This document shows positions 42,678-52,028 of a DNA stretch of 64,000 bases, in pieces. This DNA comes from RH-AL1 sp965214415. Lineage in GTDB: Bacteria > Pseudomonadota > Alphaproteobacteria > Rhizobiales > Beijerinckiaceae. Position numbers and translations under genes: made by a program. The stretch lies in NCBI GenBank assembly GCA_965214415.1, contig CBDCBQ010000003.1, positions 1,612,001 to 1,676,000 of the forward strand. The letters are read 5' to 3'. The first letter of the stretch is position 1. Each line of letters begins with the position of its first letter. The notes under the pieces were generated by a model. It did no database searches. It saw nothing but the letters and a program-made list of their open reading frames with translations, and had not been told where the DNA came from.

Positions 42678-43811
42678 ATGGATGAGCGAGCCTACGGTGC
42701 TCTATTGGACGCCCTTTACTCCGCACCGCTCGCGCCGGACCGCTGGAGCGAAGTGCTCGAACGCCTTTGTCGTATTCTCGACGGCGACAGCGGCTGGATG
42801 GCCAAGCTCGACACGTCCGGCGGCGGATCGGGCGCGCTGTGGCAAATCGAGCCGTCGATGCAGGACCGTTACTTCGAGCACTTCGAAACGCTCGACCCGT
42901 TTCGCGAGCGGTCCAAGCGCGATCGGCGCCCGATCGGCGTCGTCGGCGACGGCTTCTATCTGGACAAGCACGATCTCGTCCGCTCCGAATTCTACAATGA
43001 TTTTCTGCGGCCGCTCGATACGCATTCGATCCTGATGTTCAAGGTGTTCGACGACGGGCACGTCACGCGATCGATCCATATCAACAGGCCGGAGCGGCGA
43101 GGCGGCTACGAGCGATCCGAGACCGACCTGGCGGCTACTCTTCTGTCGCATCTCGAGCGCGCGGCGTTGCTCGCCCACAACATCGAGGAAGCCGGCATTC
43201 GCGCCGACTGCGTCACCGAGACCTTCGAGCAGACCTCGGCCGCCATCCTGCTGCTCGATGCGCGGGGCTACGTCCGCTATGTGAGCCGGCCGGCGGAGGC
43301 GCTGCTTGCCGCCGGCTTCGGTCTTCGTCTTCGCAACGGTCGGCTCGATGCAAATCAGGCGGCGGTTCAAAGCAAGCTCGAACGCCTCATCGGCGATGCC
43401 GCGTCCCGCGACAAGCAGGTTCGCAAGGGCGGCTCGCTGATGGTGGTCTCGCCGGCGCGGCGATTGCCGCTGGCGGTGACCGTCGCGCCGCTCGACAGGG
43501 AGACCATGCTGCCGATGCCGGCGCATCCCAGGGTGCTCGTCTCGATCGTCGACCCCAACCAGACGGCGTCGCTGAGCCATCAGACCGTGACCGACATGTT
43601 CGGCCTCACCAGGGCGGAAACGCGACTGGCGTTGATGCTGATGGACGGCGCGACCCCGCGCGAGTCGGCCGAGCGACTCGGCGTGACCTTCAATACGGTC
43701 CGCAACCAAATGAAGGCGATCTTCGCGAAGGTCGACGTCAACAGGCAGAGCGAGCTCATCGCCTTGATGACGCGCGTTGCGGCGGCAAAGACACACTCCA
43801 CGACAGACTGA
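42678..43811 (+). CDS. LuxR-type transcription regulator (second of two flanking paralogues)
   Basis: A 377-residue protein with a C-terminal LuxR helix-turn-helix (about 310-365; AERLGVTFNTVRNQMKAIF) and a long N-terminal sensing region. The region around FEQTSAAILLLDARGYVRYVSR (about 185-207) looks PAS-like. Residues DLAATLLSHLERAALLAHNI form the linker helix seen in the paralogue at 38586. Together they bracket the catalase-related/COX-like operon. It has its own 135-bp upstream gap, so it is probably not only read through from the operon. Confidence 0.85.
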   Translation: MDERAYGALLDALYSAPLAPDRWSEVLERLCRILDGDSGWMAKLDTSGGGSGALWQIEPSMQDRYFEHFETLDPFRERSKRDRRPIGVVGDGFYLDKHDLVRSEFYNDFLRPLDTHSILMFKVFDDGHVTRSIHINRPERRGGYERSETDLAATLLSHLERAALLAHNIEEAGIRADCVTETFEQTSAAILLLDARGYVRYVSRPAEALLAAGFGLRLRNGRLDANQAAVQSKLERLIGDAASRDKQVRKGGSLMVVSPARRLPLAVTVAPLDRETMLPMPAHPRVLVSIVDPNQTASLSHQTVTDMFGLTRAETRLALMLMDGATPRESAERLGVTFNTVRNQMKAIFAKVDVNRQSELIALMTRVAAAKTHSTTD

Positions 43812-43992
43812 GGCGATCCGGCCAAATCGGATCGATCATAGCGCAGGTGGGCCATGCGCTTTTCGAACGCGTGCGCACACAGTGCATGCGGCGGTGACAG
43901 GCGCGATACGACGAGGCTTGGCCATTGTGTGATTTATCCGATCGCCGGCCGCTTGTGCGCCGAGCGCATGGGGTGCCGTAACTAGATCTTCT

Positions 43993-44010
43993 TGGTTTCT
44001 TACAAAACCA
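43993..44010. promoter_or_regulatory. Inverted repeat before the Hint-domain gene
   Basis: TGGTTT (43993-43998) and AAACCA (44005-44010) form a 6-bp stem around CTTACA, 30 bp before ATG 44040, in an AT-rich patch (about 43980-44030). It could be an operator or a leader hairpin. The gap 43812-44039 holds no gene I can support. Confidence 0.3.
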
Positions 44011-44039
44011 TACTTCGTCTTGTATCCCGGGGGGTTCCC

Positions 44040-46280
44040 ATGGCATCGACAATCGCGCGCGTATCGCTGACGTCCTCCGGCATGCAGGCCGACGGGGCAA
44101 GCGCGTTGGCGGGCAAGTACGAGATCGATCAAGATCCCACGATCGCCGCCAACGTGTTTTCCGCCGACGGGAGCGAGATTGTCTTCGTCACGAGCGCGAA
44201 GGACATTACGGGCGATGGCTCGTCACAGGTCGTCATCAAGAACCTGACGACCGGTGTGGATACTTTGGAGACCGGCGGCGCCAGCGTGGCCACGGCGACA
44301 AGCGCGACGTTTACGCCCGACGGACAGAAGCTCATCATCGAGGGCTTCGCCAATGGCGCGCAGCAGATCTTCGAGAAGGATCCGACGAGCGGCACGACCA
44401 CGCTCGTCTCGAGCGACAGCACTGGCGCCGCGGGCAACAACTACAGCAGCGTCATGGCCGTCTCGACGACCGGCAATCGGGTCGCGTTCTCGAGTGCGTC
44501 GAACAATCTCGTGGCCGGCCAAACGAGCGGTGCGTCGGATTTCGTGAAGGATGTGGGAACGGGCAACATCGTGCAGCTCGGTGACGGTCAGACAGACACC
44601 GCCACGTCGGGCGGTTTCGGTTTCTCGTCCAACCTGAGCGAGGCGGTCTACACCAACGAGGCGAACGACGAGTCTGGCCCGCCGCCCGAAGTCTACGCGG
44701 AAAATCTGACGGACGGCACGAAGACGCTCGTCTCCGGCACCGCCGCCGTCGCGGGCGACAAGGGCGGGTTCGACGGCATGCTCCTGTCGAACGGGACCGA
44801 GGTTGCCTTCAACAGCGAATCGACCAACCTGGTCGCCGGCGCGCCGTCCGGCGGCGTTTTCGTCAAGAACCTGACGACTGGCACGATCAGCACCGTCCTC
44901 GCCAATCAGGTCACGACCTCCGGCAACGAGACGTCGGGGACGGGGTACGAGCTCGTCGCGGCGTCGCCCACGTCCCGCCAGTTGGCGTTTGAAAGCTTCA
45001 CGGCCGACATGGTCACCAATGCCGATGGCAGCAATTACGGCTCGGCGACCACGCAGATCTCCGTGACCGATCTCGCGGGTGCCACCGCGGCCGTCACGCC
45101 GAGCGCATCCTACACGTTCACGGGCGGTCCCGGCCCCATCACGGATCCCGGCTACGAGTCGCCGTTCGGGCCCAGCGCGGACAGCCAATCCGGGACGATC
45201 AATGGGACGGTCTACGGCGGCGTGACCTATTCGCCCGACGGCACCAAGATCGCCTACTCGCAGGACACCTATACGAATTACGCATACGATTTTTCGGCTG
45301 CGACCCCCACGCAGTCGGGGACACTGTCCTCTCAGGTCTTTGTCTACGATACCCAGACCGGCACGAGCACGGCGGTCACGGACAAGGTCACGGACGACCT
45401 GGGCGCGAGGAGCGGGTCGTTCTACGCGAGCGTCAGTTTCTCGCCCAACAGTCAGGACATCGCCGTCGAGCAAAATACGGTCGGGCAAGGAAGTCCGCAA
45501 ACGATCGTCACCAATCTCGCGAGCGGCGCGCGGACGAGCGTTCCCATCGACAGCAGCGACATCTTCTTCGCCCCGAACGGTCGGTCGATCGCCTTCACGA
45601 GCTCCAATCCCCTCACGCCGGACGATACCAACGCCGTGTCCGATGTCTTCGTCGCGCCCGTCTGCTTCGCGTCGGGCACGCGGATCACGACGACGCGAGG
45701 CGACGTGGCGGTGGAGGATCTCGCCATCGGCGATCTCGCCGTCACCACATCCGGCGCGCGACGTCCGATCATCTGGGTTGGCCATCGTACGATCGATTGC
45801 CGCGCCTGCCACGATCGCGCGGCCGTCCTGCCGGTGCGGATCACGGCGCATGCTTTGGGATCAAACAAGCCGTCGCGCGACCTCCACGTCTCGCCCGGCC
45901 ACGCGATCTGCGTCGATGTCGCCGGCGAGGTGCTGATCCCCGCCTCGTCTCTCGTCAACGGTATCACCATCGCGCGGGTCGACGTCGCGCGCGTCATCTA
46001 CTGGCATGTCGAGCTGGAGGGCGGACACGACATCCTGCTCGCGGAGAACCTTCCCGTGGAAAGCTACATCGACGTCGGCAATCGCGCCTTCTTCCTGGAA
46101 AGCAACGTGACCGCGCTCGGGGCGACGCCGGACGGATCGCCCGCGACAAACTCGCTCGTCGACTATTGCCGTCCGTATGTGGCCGATGGACCCGTCGTCG
46201 CCGCGGTCCGCGCGCGTCTCGAAGCCAACGCCGGCGCGGCCCTCGCGCCGGTTCGACGAAAGTCCGCCAACGAAGCTTGA
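44040..46280 (+). CDS. TolB-like beta-propeller repeat protein with C-terminal Hint domain
   Basis: A 746-residue protein. Residues about 25-535 hold roughly nine divergent TolB/PD40-like blade motifs, such as SADGSEIVFVTS, TPDGQKLIIEG, SPDGTKIAYSQD and APNGRSIAFTSS, rich in Thr, Ser, Gly and Asp and very poor in Cys. At Cys542 a Hint (hedgehog/intein) domain begins: CFASGTRITT, the block VEDLAIGDLAVT, and HVSPGHAICV with the conserved His. Hint domains can break the bond before the first Cys. There is no Sec signal; in related bacteria such proteins leave by type I secretion. ATG 44040 is chosen over the earlier TTG frame because it begins MASTIARVSL. Confidence 0.82.
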   Translation: MASTIARVSLTSSGMQADGASALAGKYEIDQDPTIAANVFSADGSEIVFVTSAKDITGDGSSQVVIKNLTTGVDTLETGGASVATATSATFTPDGQKLIIEGFANGAQQIFEKDPTSGTTTLVSSDSTGAAGNNYSSVMAVSTTGNRVAFSSASNNLVAGQTSGASDFVKDVGTGNIVQLGDGQTDTATSGGFGFSSNLSEAVYTNEANDESGPPPEVYAENLTDGTKTLVSGTAAVAGDKGGFDGMLLSNGTEVAFNSESTNLVAGAPSGGVFVKNLTTGTISTVLANQVTTSGNETSGTGYELVAASPTSRQLAFESFTADMVTNADGSNYGSATTQISVTDLAGATAAVTPSASYTFTGGPGPITDPGYESPFGPSADSQSGTINGTVYGGVTYSPDGTKIAYSQDTYTNYAYDFSAATPTQSGTLSSQVFVYDTQTGTSTAVTDKVTDDLGARSGSFYASVSFSPNSQDIAVEQNTVGQGSPQTIVTNLASGARTSVPIDSSDIFFAPNGRSIAFTSSNPLTPDDTNAVSDVFVAPVCFASGTRITTTRGDVAVEDLAIGDLAVTTSGARRPIIWVGHRTIDCRACHDRAAVLPVRITAHALGSNKPSRDLHVSPGHAICVDVAGEVLIPASSLVNGITIARVDVARVIYWHVELEGGHDILLAENLPVESYIDVGNRAFFLESNVTALGATPDGSPATNSLVDYCRPYVADGPVVAAVRARLEANAGAALAPVRRKSANEA

Positions 46281-46286
46281 CGACCG

Positions 46287-47687
46287 CTACAGCACTTTCG
46301 CGCCGGCCGGGATGTCGGCAACCTCGAGGTCATGCTCGATCTGCAGTAGCGAGGCCGGAGCCTTGCTCTTCAGGACGACGAACCAGATTGCGCCGAGGCA
46401 CATGTAGGCAAGGAACATGTAGGGCAGGATGTTGTAGGGGTACGCCGGCACCGGGTAGACGCTGCCGGCGAGCGAGAGCGCCATCATGATCGCGCCGAGC
46501 GCGCCGAAGACGATCGTGCCGGCCGTCATCTCGTTGGTCTTGCGCATGTACACGGGGGCGGCGACCGAGCACAGGAAGTAGACGATGATGAAGCCGAACG
46601 AGGCGAGGGTCCCATACCAGCCGAACGTATCCGTCTCGGCGTTTTGGCTGAAGGCGGCGCACAAAACGAAGTTGAGGATGGCGCCGAGGATCAGCGCCAC
46701 GTGCGGCGTCCGGTGCTTGTCGTTCACGCGGCCGAGCGCGCCGTGCAGAAGGCGATAGCGACCGAGCGAATAGGTCATGCGGCCGAACGCATTCAGCGAG
46801 GCGAGAGCGCAGGCGAACCCCGAGATGGTCGCGCCAAAATAGACAAGCGCGGTGAGCAACGGGCTCTGGCCGGTGAGGATGTCGGCGAGCGGCGCACCCG
46901 AGGCGCCGAGCTTGGTCGCATCGTCGGCGAAGCCCTGCGTGATGACGTAGGTCGTGAAGACGAAGAAGATGCCGGCGGTGAGTGCCGTGAGCTTGATCGC
47001 GCGCGGGATGACCACGAGCGGGTTGCGCGCCTCCTTGCCGAGCGTCGCCGCGCTTTCGAAGCCGACATAGGAGAAAATGGCGAAGACGATCGCCTGCACC
47101 GACTTCGGCCAATCGATCCCCTTCAACGTGAGCTGCTTCTCGTCGAGCCTGAAACCGAAATGGCCGAGCGCGGCGATGGTGACGAAGAGGATCAGCGCGA
47201 CCGAGATCACCTCGAGCGTGAGGCCGACGCGCGAGGACAGGCGGATATCGCGCGTCGACAGCAGCAGCGCCAGCGCCGAAATAATCGCGTAGATCAGCAG
47301 CGTGTTGGGGACGACGGTGACCTTGAGCGCGATGAGAAAGGTCTTGAAGAAGATCGATGTCGCGACGGTAAGCGCCATCGCGGTCGTGAGATAGGCGGCA
47401 AGCATCGCCCAGCCGGCGAGCAGGCCCCAGGCCGGCCCGAGCGAGCGAGACACGTAGATGAAGAACGAGCCCGCGGCGGGAATGCGATTGGCGAGCTTGC
47501 CGACGTTGACGCCGACAATGAGCAACGCGATGGTGGCCGCGACATAGACGAGCCAGGACGCCGTTCCCGCCATGCCGGCGACGACCGCGACCGCGAGCGC
47601 CGGGGTGAGCGTCGGCGAGACATTTGCGACGGACTGGCCGAGCGTCTCGAGAAACGACAGGCTATCCTTGCGTAGCTCGACCATCAT
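46287..47687 (-). CDS. APC family amino-acid permease
   Basis: A 466-residue transporter with about 12 hydrophobic segments. SFLETLGQSVANVSPTLTPA near the N-terminus and FSYVGFESAATLGKEARNP (about 210-230) are APC signature motifs for substrate and ion binding. ATG codons at 47687 and 47684 adjoin; the first has GAGGGG upstream. It converges on the Hint gene, 6 bp away, and diverges from the amino-acid oxidase gene 104 bp away. Import of the amino acid that the oxidase then uses is a reasonable inference. Confidence 0.9.
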   Translation of the reverse strand: MMVELRKDSLSFLETLGQSVANVSPTLTPALAVAVVAGMAGTASWLVYVAATIALLIVGVNVGKLANRIPAAGSFFIYVSRSLGPAWGLLAGWAMLAAYLTTAMALTVATSIFFKTFLIALKVTVVPNTLLIYAIISALALLLSTRDIRLSSRVGLTLEVISVALILFVTIAALGHFGFRLDEKQLTLKGIDWPKSVQAIVFAIFSYVGFESAATLGKEARNPLVVIPRAIKLTALTAGIFFVFTTYVITQGFADDATKLGASGAPLADILTGQSPLLTALVYFGATISGFACALASLNAFGRMTYSLGRYRLLHGALGRVNDKHRTPHVALILGAILNFVLCAAFSQNAETDTFGWYGTLASFGFIIVYFLCSVAAPVYMRKTNEMTAGTIVFGALGAIMMALSLAGSVYPVPAYPYNILPYMFLAYMCLGAIWFVVLKSKAPASLLQIEHDLEVADIPAGAKVL

Positions 47688-47791
47688 CCAACCCCTCGTC
47701 CGGCGCACGCGTGATTTCTCAATGCGCAAAGAAATTTCTTCGCAATAACCGTGCCGGCTTATAGGATCACGCCGCGGGCGGGAGGGCTTCG

Positions 47792-48934
47792 ATGGCGGAC
47801 GTGTACGACGTGGCGGTGATCGGCCTCGGCGCGATGGGCAGCGCCACCCTGTACAATCTCGCCCGGCGCGGCCGCCGCGTGATCGGCTTCGACCGGTTCG
47901 TGCCGGGGCACGACCGGGGCTCCTCGCATGGCGAAAGCCGGATCATCCGGCTGTCCTATTTCGAGGACCCGTCCTACGTGCCGCTGCTGCATGAAGCCTA
48001 CGAGGCGTGGCGCGGCTTCGAGACGGAGGACGGCGACGCCGCAGGCTCGCTGCTGACCATCACCGGCATCCTCGAGGCAGGCCATCCCGGTTCGATCGTG
48101 GTCGGCAATTCGCTCAAAGCCTCGCGCCTGCATGGGCTGGCGCATGAGGAGCTCGATGCCGCCGCGATTCGCCGCCGCTTTCCAGCCTTCGACGTGCCGC
48201 CGGACTGGCGCGGGCTGTTCCAGCCCGATGGCGGCCTGCTCAGGCCGGAGGCGGCCGTCCGCCGCTACGTCGCGGCCGCGGAGATACGCGGCGCGACGGT
48301 GCGCGAAGAGACGACGGTGACGTCGATCGAAGCGCGACCGAACGCGGTTTCGGTCAGGACGGCGACGGAGACGATCGAGGTGGGCGCGGTGGTCATCGCC
48401 GCCGGCGCCTGGGTCACCGACCTCGTGCCGGAGCTGGCACCGCACCTCACCGTCACGCGCCAGGTGCTCGGCTGGTTCACGCCGCGCCGGCCCGAGCTCT
48501 TCGCGCTCGGGCGGTTCCCGGTCTTCATCCTCCAGTCCGAGGACGATCACATCTATGGATTTCCCGACTTCGCGGGGAGCGGCGTCAAGACCGCCTCGCA
48601 CGAACGCGGCCGTACGTTACGCCACGCCTCCGAGCTGGCGCCGGACGGCGACGCCGACGACGAGGCGGCGATCACGCGCATGATCTCGCGCTACCTACCG
48701 GACCTCGACACACCCGCGACGAAACTCGTGCCGTGCATGTACACGCGCACCGACGACGCGCATTTCATCATCGATCGCGCGCCGAGCGACCCGCGCATCG
48801 TCGTCGCCTCGCCCTGTTCAGGCCACGGGTTCAAGTTCGCGAGCCTGTTCGGGCGGGTGCTGGCCGACATGGCGGATGGTTTGGAGCCGAAGCAAAATCT
48901 CGATCTCTTCAGGCTGTCGCGACGTGTGGTCTAG
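47792..48934 (+). CDS. solA: N-methyl-L-tryptophan/sarcosine oxidase-type flavoprotein
   Basis: A 380-residue FAD oxidase of the monomeric sarcosine oxidase group that removes N-methyl groups from amino acids, giving formaldehyde and hydrogen peroxide. AVIGLGAMGSATLYNLARRG binds FAD; SHGESRIIRL is a family motif. Cys315 in CMYTRTDDAHFIID is at the position of covalent FAD attachment, and SGHGFKFASLFG is the C-terminal motif. The length matches SolA. The formaldehyde product could feed one-carbon metabolism, for which fhs is encoded at 61364. The choice between N-methyltryptophan and sarcosine as substrate is open. Confidence 0.88.
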   Translation: MADVYDVAVIGLGAMGSATLYNLARRGRRVIGFDRFVPGHDRGSSHGESRIIRLSYFEDPSYVPLLHEAYEAWRGFETEDGDAAGSLLTITGILEAGHPGSIVVGNSLKASRLHGLAHEELDAAAIRRRFPAFDVPPDWRGLFQPDGGLLRPEAAVRRYVAAAEIRGATVREETTVTSIEARPNAVSVRTATETIEVGAVVIAAGAWVTDLVPELAPHLTVTRQVLGWFTPRRPELFALGRFPVFILQSEDDHIYGFPDFAGSGVKTASHERGRTLRHASELAPDGDADDEAAITRMISRYLPDLDTPATKLVPCMYTRTDDAHFIIDRAPSDPRIVVASPCSGHGFKFASLFGRVLADMADGLEPKQNLDLFRLSRRVV

Positions 48935-49038
48935 CTAGCGATCATTCTCGCACGGGTGGCCGGCTCCGAAAAACGCGCGCGGCCTTGGAGTTGATGGCTG
49001 GGACAGGATCTCCAGCCATCGTTTAGCGCCAGATGCTG

Positions 49039-49668
49039 CTACGGCACCGTCGACTTGAAGCATTCGGTCGCCGAGATCTTGTCCCACCAGTCCTTGACGC
49101 CCGGAAGCGCGAGGAACTCGTCCGCGTGCGGGGTCATCGTCACGTAGGTGAAGACCGGCGCGAGGTAGAGGTCGGCGATCGAGATCGCCTCGCCCGCGAG
49201 CCACGGCGACGAGCCCTTGATCTTCATCAGTTCGCCCATCGCGAGCTTTGAATCGGCGAGGCCCTTGTGGTGCATCTCCTCGTTCTTGCCGCCGACGAAA
49301 TCGGGGAAGAGGTGATAGGCCGTCACGCCCGCGACCATCGGGAAATAGCCGTAGCTGTCGATGATGGAGACCACCATGTCCATGCGCGCCTTGTCCTTTG
49401 GATCGGACGGCGTCAGCTTCTTGCCGGGCAGCACGGTATCGAGATAATTGGCGATCGCCGGGGTCTCGATGATCCGGAACCCATCGATATCGAGCACCGG
49501 CACCTTGCCGAACGCGTGGCGCTCGAGATGCTCGGGCTTCTTCGGGTCGCCCTCGAGGACGTTGAGCGGCTCCTGCTCGTAGTCGCTCACGCCCTTCTCG
49601 GCGAGCACCATGCGCACCGTGCGAACGTAGGTCGAGTTGGAGAAGCCCCAAATCTTGATCTTGCTCAT
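49039..49668 (-). CDS. Glutathione S-transferase
   Basis: A 209-residue GST. The N-terminal thioredoxin-like domain (1-80) has KVPVLDIDGFRIIETPAIANY with the glutathione-binding Val-Pro and Glu-Thr/Ser elements, and the active residue is in GFSNSTYVRTV. The helical C-terminal domain (about 90-209) has AGEAISIADLYLAPV, the N-capping box motif. ATG 49668 has GGAGG seven bases upstream. The class is unclear; it probably conjugates or reduces electrophiles. It converges with the solA-like gene. Confidence 0.9.
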   Translation of the reverse strand: MSKIKIWGFSNSTYVRTVRMVLAEKGVSDYEQEPLNVLEGDPKKPEHLERHAFGKVPVLDIDGFRIIETPAIANYLDTVLPGKKLTPSDPKDKARMDMVVSIIDSYGYFPMVAGVTAYHLFPDFVGGKNEEMHHKGLADSKLAMGELMKIKGSSPWLAGEAISIADLYLAPVFTYVTMTPHADEFLALPGVKDWWDKISATECFKSTVP

Positions 49669-49762
49669 AATCCATCCTCCCGGCGATAAATCGCTCGCAA
49701 TAGGATGGGCCACTTTCAGTCTCGATCAACCCCCGTGGCGGTAGGCCGGACGGCCCGCGCGC

Positions 49763-50293
49763 TCATTGCGTCGTCGCGGCGGCAAGCTGAACGAGCTCCG
49801 CGGGCGTGCGATCTCCGTGGAAGGCATCGACGACCTTGCCGGCTTTGACGATCGCGAAGAACGGCACGCCGGTCGAGCTGTTGCCAAGAGCCCTTGTAAG
49901 ATCAACGGCGTTGCGGCCGCCATACAGCATCGTGTAGCCGAGCTTGTTGTCGGTGACGAATTGGCGAACCTCGTCGCCGTTCGACATGGCGATCGCGACG
50001 AAGCGCGTGTTCGTGCCGGCGAGATCCTTGTCGAGCGCATCGAGCGACACCGCCTCGAAGCGGCAGGGCACGCACCAGGTCGCCCAGAAGTAGAGGATGA
50101 GCGTCTTGTCCTTGTAGGGCGCGAGGCTCTGCACCTCGTCCTTCATGTTCTTGAAAGACGCACCGTAGACGGCCGCCTCGACCGATCGGCCGATCGCCGC
50201 GCTCGCGTCGGGGTCGCCGTCGGCCGCCGTGGCAAAGCTGCCCCCAAACAGGCCAATCGAAACGGCGGCGATTGCCCCGATAATCCGTCTCAT
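49763..50293 (-). CDS. Periplasmic TlpA-like thioredoxin-fold protein
   Basis: A 176-residue protein with a signal peptide (MRRIIGAIAAVSIGLFGG to ATA, about 1-23) and a thioredoxin domain with FWATWCVPCRFE, the redox CxxC. STGVPFFAIVKAGKVV holds the conserved cis-Pro. TlpA/ResA-like proteins reduce periplasmic disulfides, for example in cytochrome c maturation. The frame is open to 50722, but ATG 50293 begins the signal peptide. It lies between the GST and S10 peptidase genes, all on the minus strand with gaps of 80-95 bp. Confidence 0.88.
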   Translation of the reverse strand: MRRIIGAIAAVSIGLFGGSFATAADGDPDASAAIGRSVEAAVYGASFKNMKDEVQSLAPYKDKTLILYFWATWCVPCRFEAVSLDALDKDLAGTNTRFVAIAMSNGDEVRQFVTDNKLGYTMLYGGRNAVDLTRALGNSSTGVPFFAIVKAGKVVDAFHGDRTPAELVQLAAATTQ

Positions 50294-50373
50294 GACTCGA
50301 TCTCCACAACGCGTCGCCGCCTCCGCGTAACATCTCGACGGGGTGGTGGCCACCGGGGCGATCGCGATGGCGA

Positions 50374-51903
50374 TCAGCGCTGCCCGACCGCCGGCTCGCC
50401 CTCGATCAGCTTGCGCGCGTCCTCGCGCATCGCACCACGCGCGTCGTCCTCGAGATAGGGCATGTGGCCGCCATCGTAGACGGCGAGCTTCAGCCGGCCT
50501 GGATCGCCATAGGGCGGGATCTGATCGATCAGGAGCTTCGTCGTGAAGTAGGGCGTCACCTGATCGCTGACGCCGTGCATGACGATCGCGCGAAAATGCT
50601 TGTCGAGCGCCAAGAGCTGCGAGAGATCGCCGAGCGCCTCGGCGGGATGACGGCCGGCATCCCAGTCCCAATGGCCGTTCACCGCCATGTTGAGGATCTC
50701 GTAGCGTGCGTTGATCGGCCATTCGAGCCTGTTCGCCGTGACATCCGCCATCGCGGTCGCGAACGGCACCTTCAGCCCGTCGAGGACGGGATCGTCGTAG
50801 TGGCTCGTCGCGTCGAACGGGTTGGGATCATAGCCCTTGACGGTGCTGTCGTAACTCGACGCGATCATGCCGGCATCGCGGCCCTTCTCGCGCAGCAAGG
50901 TCGTCGCGTCGACGCGGCCGCCGAGCCGCTGCACGAATTCCTCGTCCATGCCGGTGAAGCCGGCGATCGTGATGCTCATGCGATGGATGGCGTTGGCGTC
51001 GCGCAGGCCGCGAAAAAGATCGATGAGATAAGGGCCGCCCGCGTAGCTCTCGACCGCGCGCAGCTTGTCGCGCGCATCGGCGCCGGTGATGCCCTTGGCG
51101 GCTGCGACGAGCGACGGCAGGTGCCCGGCATAGATGGCGGGGTTCGAGTCCGACATGAACCACGAGAAGTCGAGGACCGGCGAGATCATGACGATCCCGT
51201 CGACGCCAATCCCATCCTTGCTCTCGAGCTTGCGCGCGAGCTTCGGCGCGCGGAAGCCGCCGTAGCTCTCGCCGACGATGAACTTCGGGCTCGCCAGCCG
51301 GTCGTTGGCGACGAGCCATTTGCGCACGACGGTCGACAGCTCGTCGATGTCGCCGTTGATCGAGTAGAAGCTCTTCTCGGCCCCCCCGTCCTTGCCGACG
51401 ATGCGGCTGTAGCCGGTGCCGAGCGGGTCGATGAACAGAAGGTCGGTGAAGTCGAGCCAGGTCTCGGCGTTGTCGATGACCTGCGTCCGCATCGACGGCG
51501 AGATATCTTGCGTGTCGATCGGCAGCCGCCACGGTCCGATCGCGCCGAGATCGAGCCAGGCCGAGCTGGCGCCGGGGCCACCGTTGACGGCCACCGTCAG
51601 CGGACGGCGCTTCGGATCGGCGCCGTCGAGCGTGTAGGCGGTGTAGGCGATATCGGCGATCGGCTTGCCACTCTCGGCGTCGCTGAGCCGGATCGCGCCG
51701 GCGGTCGCCTTGAAATGCAGGCTGCGGCCGGGGAGCGTCACCACGTGATCGGTCGTGACCGGCGGCGGCAGCGGGTTCGGCGGAATGGTCGCCGCGAGGT
51801 CGGGGTGCCGGGTCGGGGGCGAGGGCGGCGACGAGATGGGCTCGGCGCGGGCGACGCTTGCCGACAGCGCGAGGGCGGCGATCAGGATTGAGGCGAGACG
51901 CAC
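50374..51903 (-). CDS. S10 serine carboxypeptidase-family protein, secreted
   Basis: A 509-residue protein with a Sec signal peptide (first about 20 residues, ending ARA). NGGPGASSAW is the oxyanion and substrate-binding motif, FIVGESYGGFR has the catalytic Ser, DQVTPYFT the Asp region and YDGGHMPYLE the His. S10 carboxypeptidases cut C-terminal residues at acid pH and are typical of eukaryotes, but a bacterial branch of this form exists. It would act in the periplasm or outside the cell. Its 126-bp upstream gap is shared with the divergent Fic gene. Confidence 0.9.
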   Translation of the reverse strand: MRLASILIAALALSASVARAEPISSPPSPPTRHPDLAATIPPNPLPPPVTTDHVVTLPGRSLHFKATAGAIRLSDAESGKPIADIAYTAYTLDGADPKRRPLTVAVNGGPGASSAWLDLGAIGPWRLPIDTQDISPSMRTQVIDNAETWLDFTDLLFIDPLGTGYSRIVGKDGGAEKSFYSINGDIDELSTVVRKWLVANDRLASPKFIVGESYGGFRAPKLARKLESKDGIGVDGIVMISPVLDFSWFMSDSNPAIYAGHLPSLVAAAKGITGADARDKLRAVESYAGGPYLIDLFRGLRDANAIHRMSITIAGFTGMDEEFVQRLGGRVDATTLLREKGRDAGMIASSYDSTVKGYDPNPFDATSHYDDPVLDGLKVPFATAMADVTANRLEWPINARYEILNMAVNGHWDWDAGRHPAEALGDLSQLLALDKHFRAIVMHGVSDQVTPYFTTKLLIDQIPPYGDPGRLKLAVYDGGHMPYLEDDARGAMREDARKLIEGEPAVGQR

Positions 51904-52028
51904 GGCGGACCCTCGGGTTGCGGAGCGGTCCGGAGTGACGGTGGATCGTGGTCATCGCATGACGCGGCGAGGAGTTGGCGTGCGGCGACTTGGCATGCGG
52001 CGAATGGAAACGCTATTCTCCGCAAATC

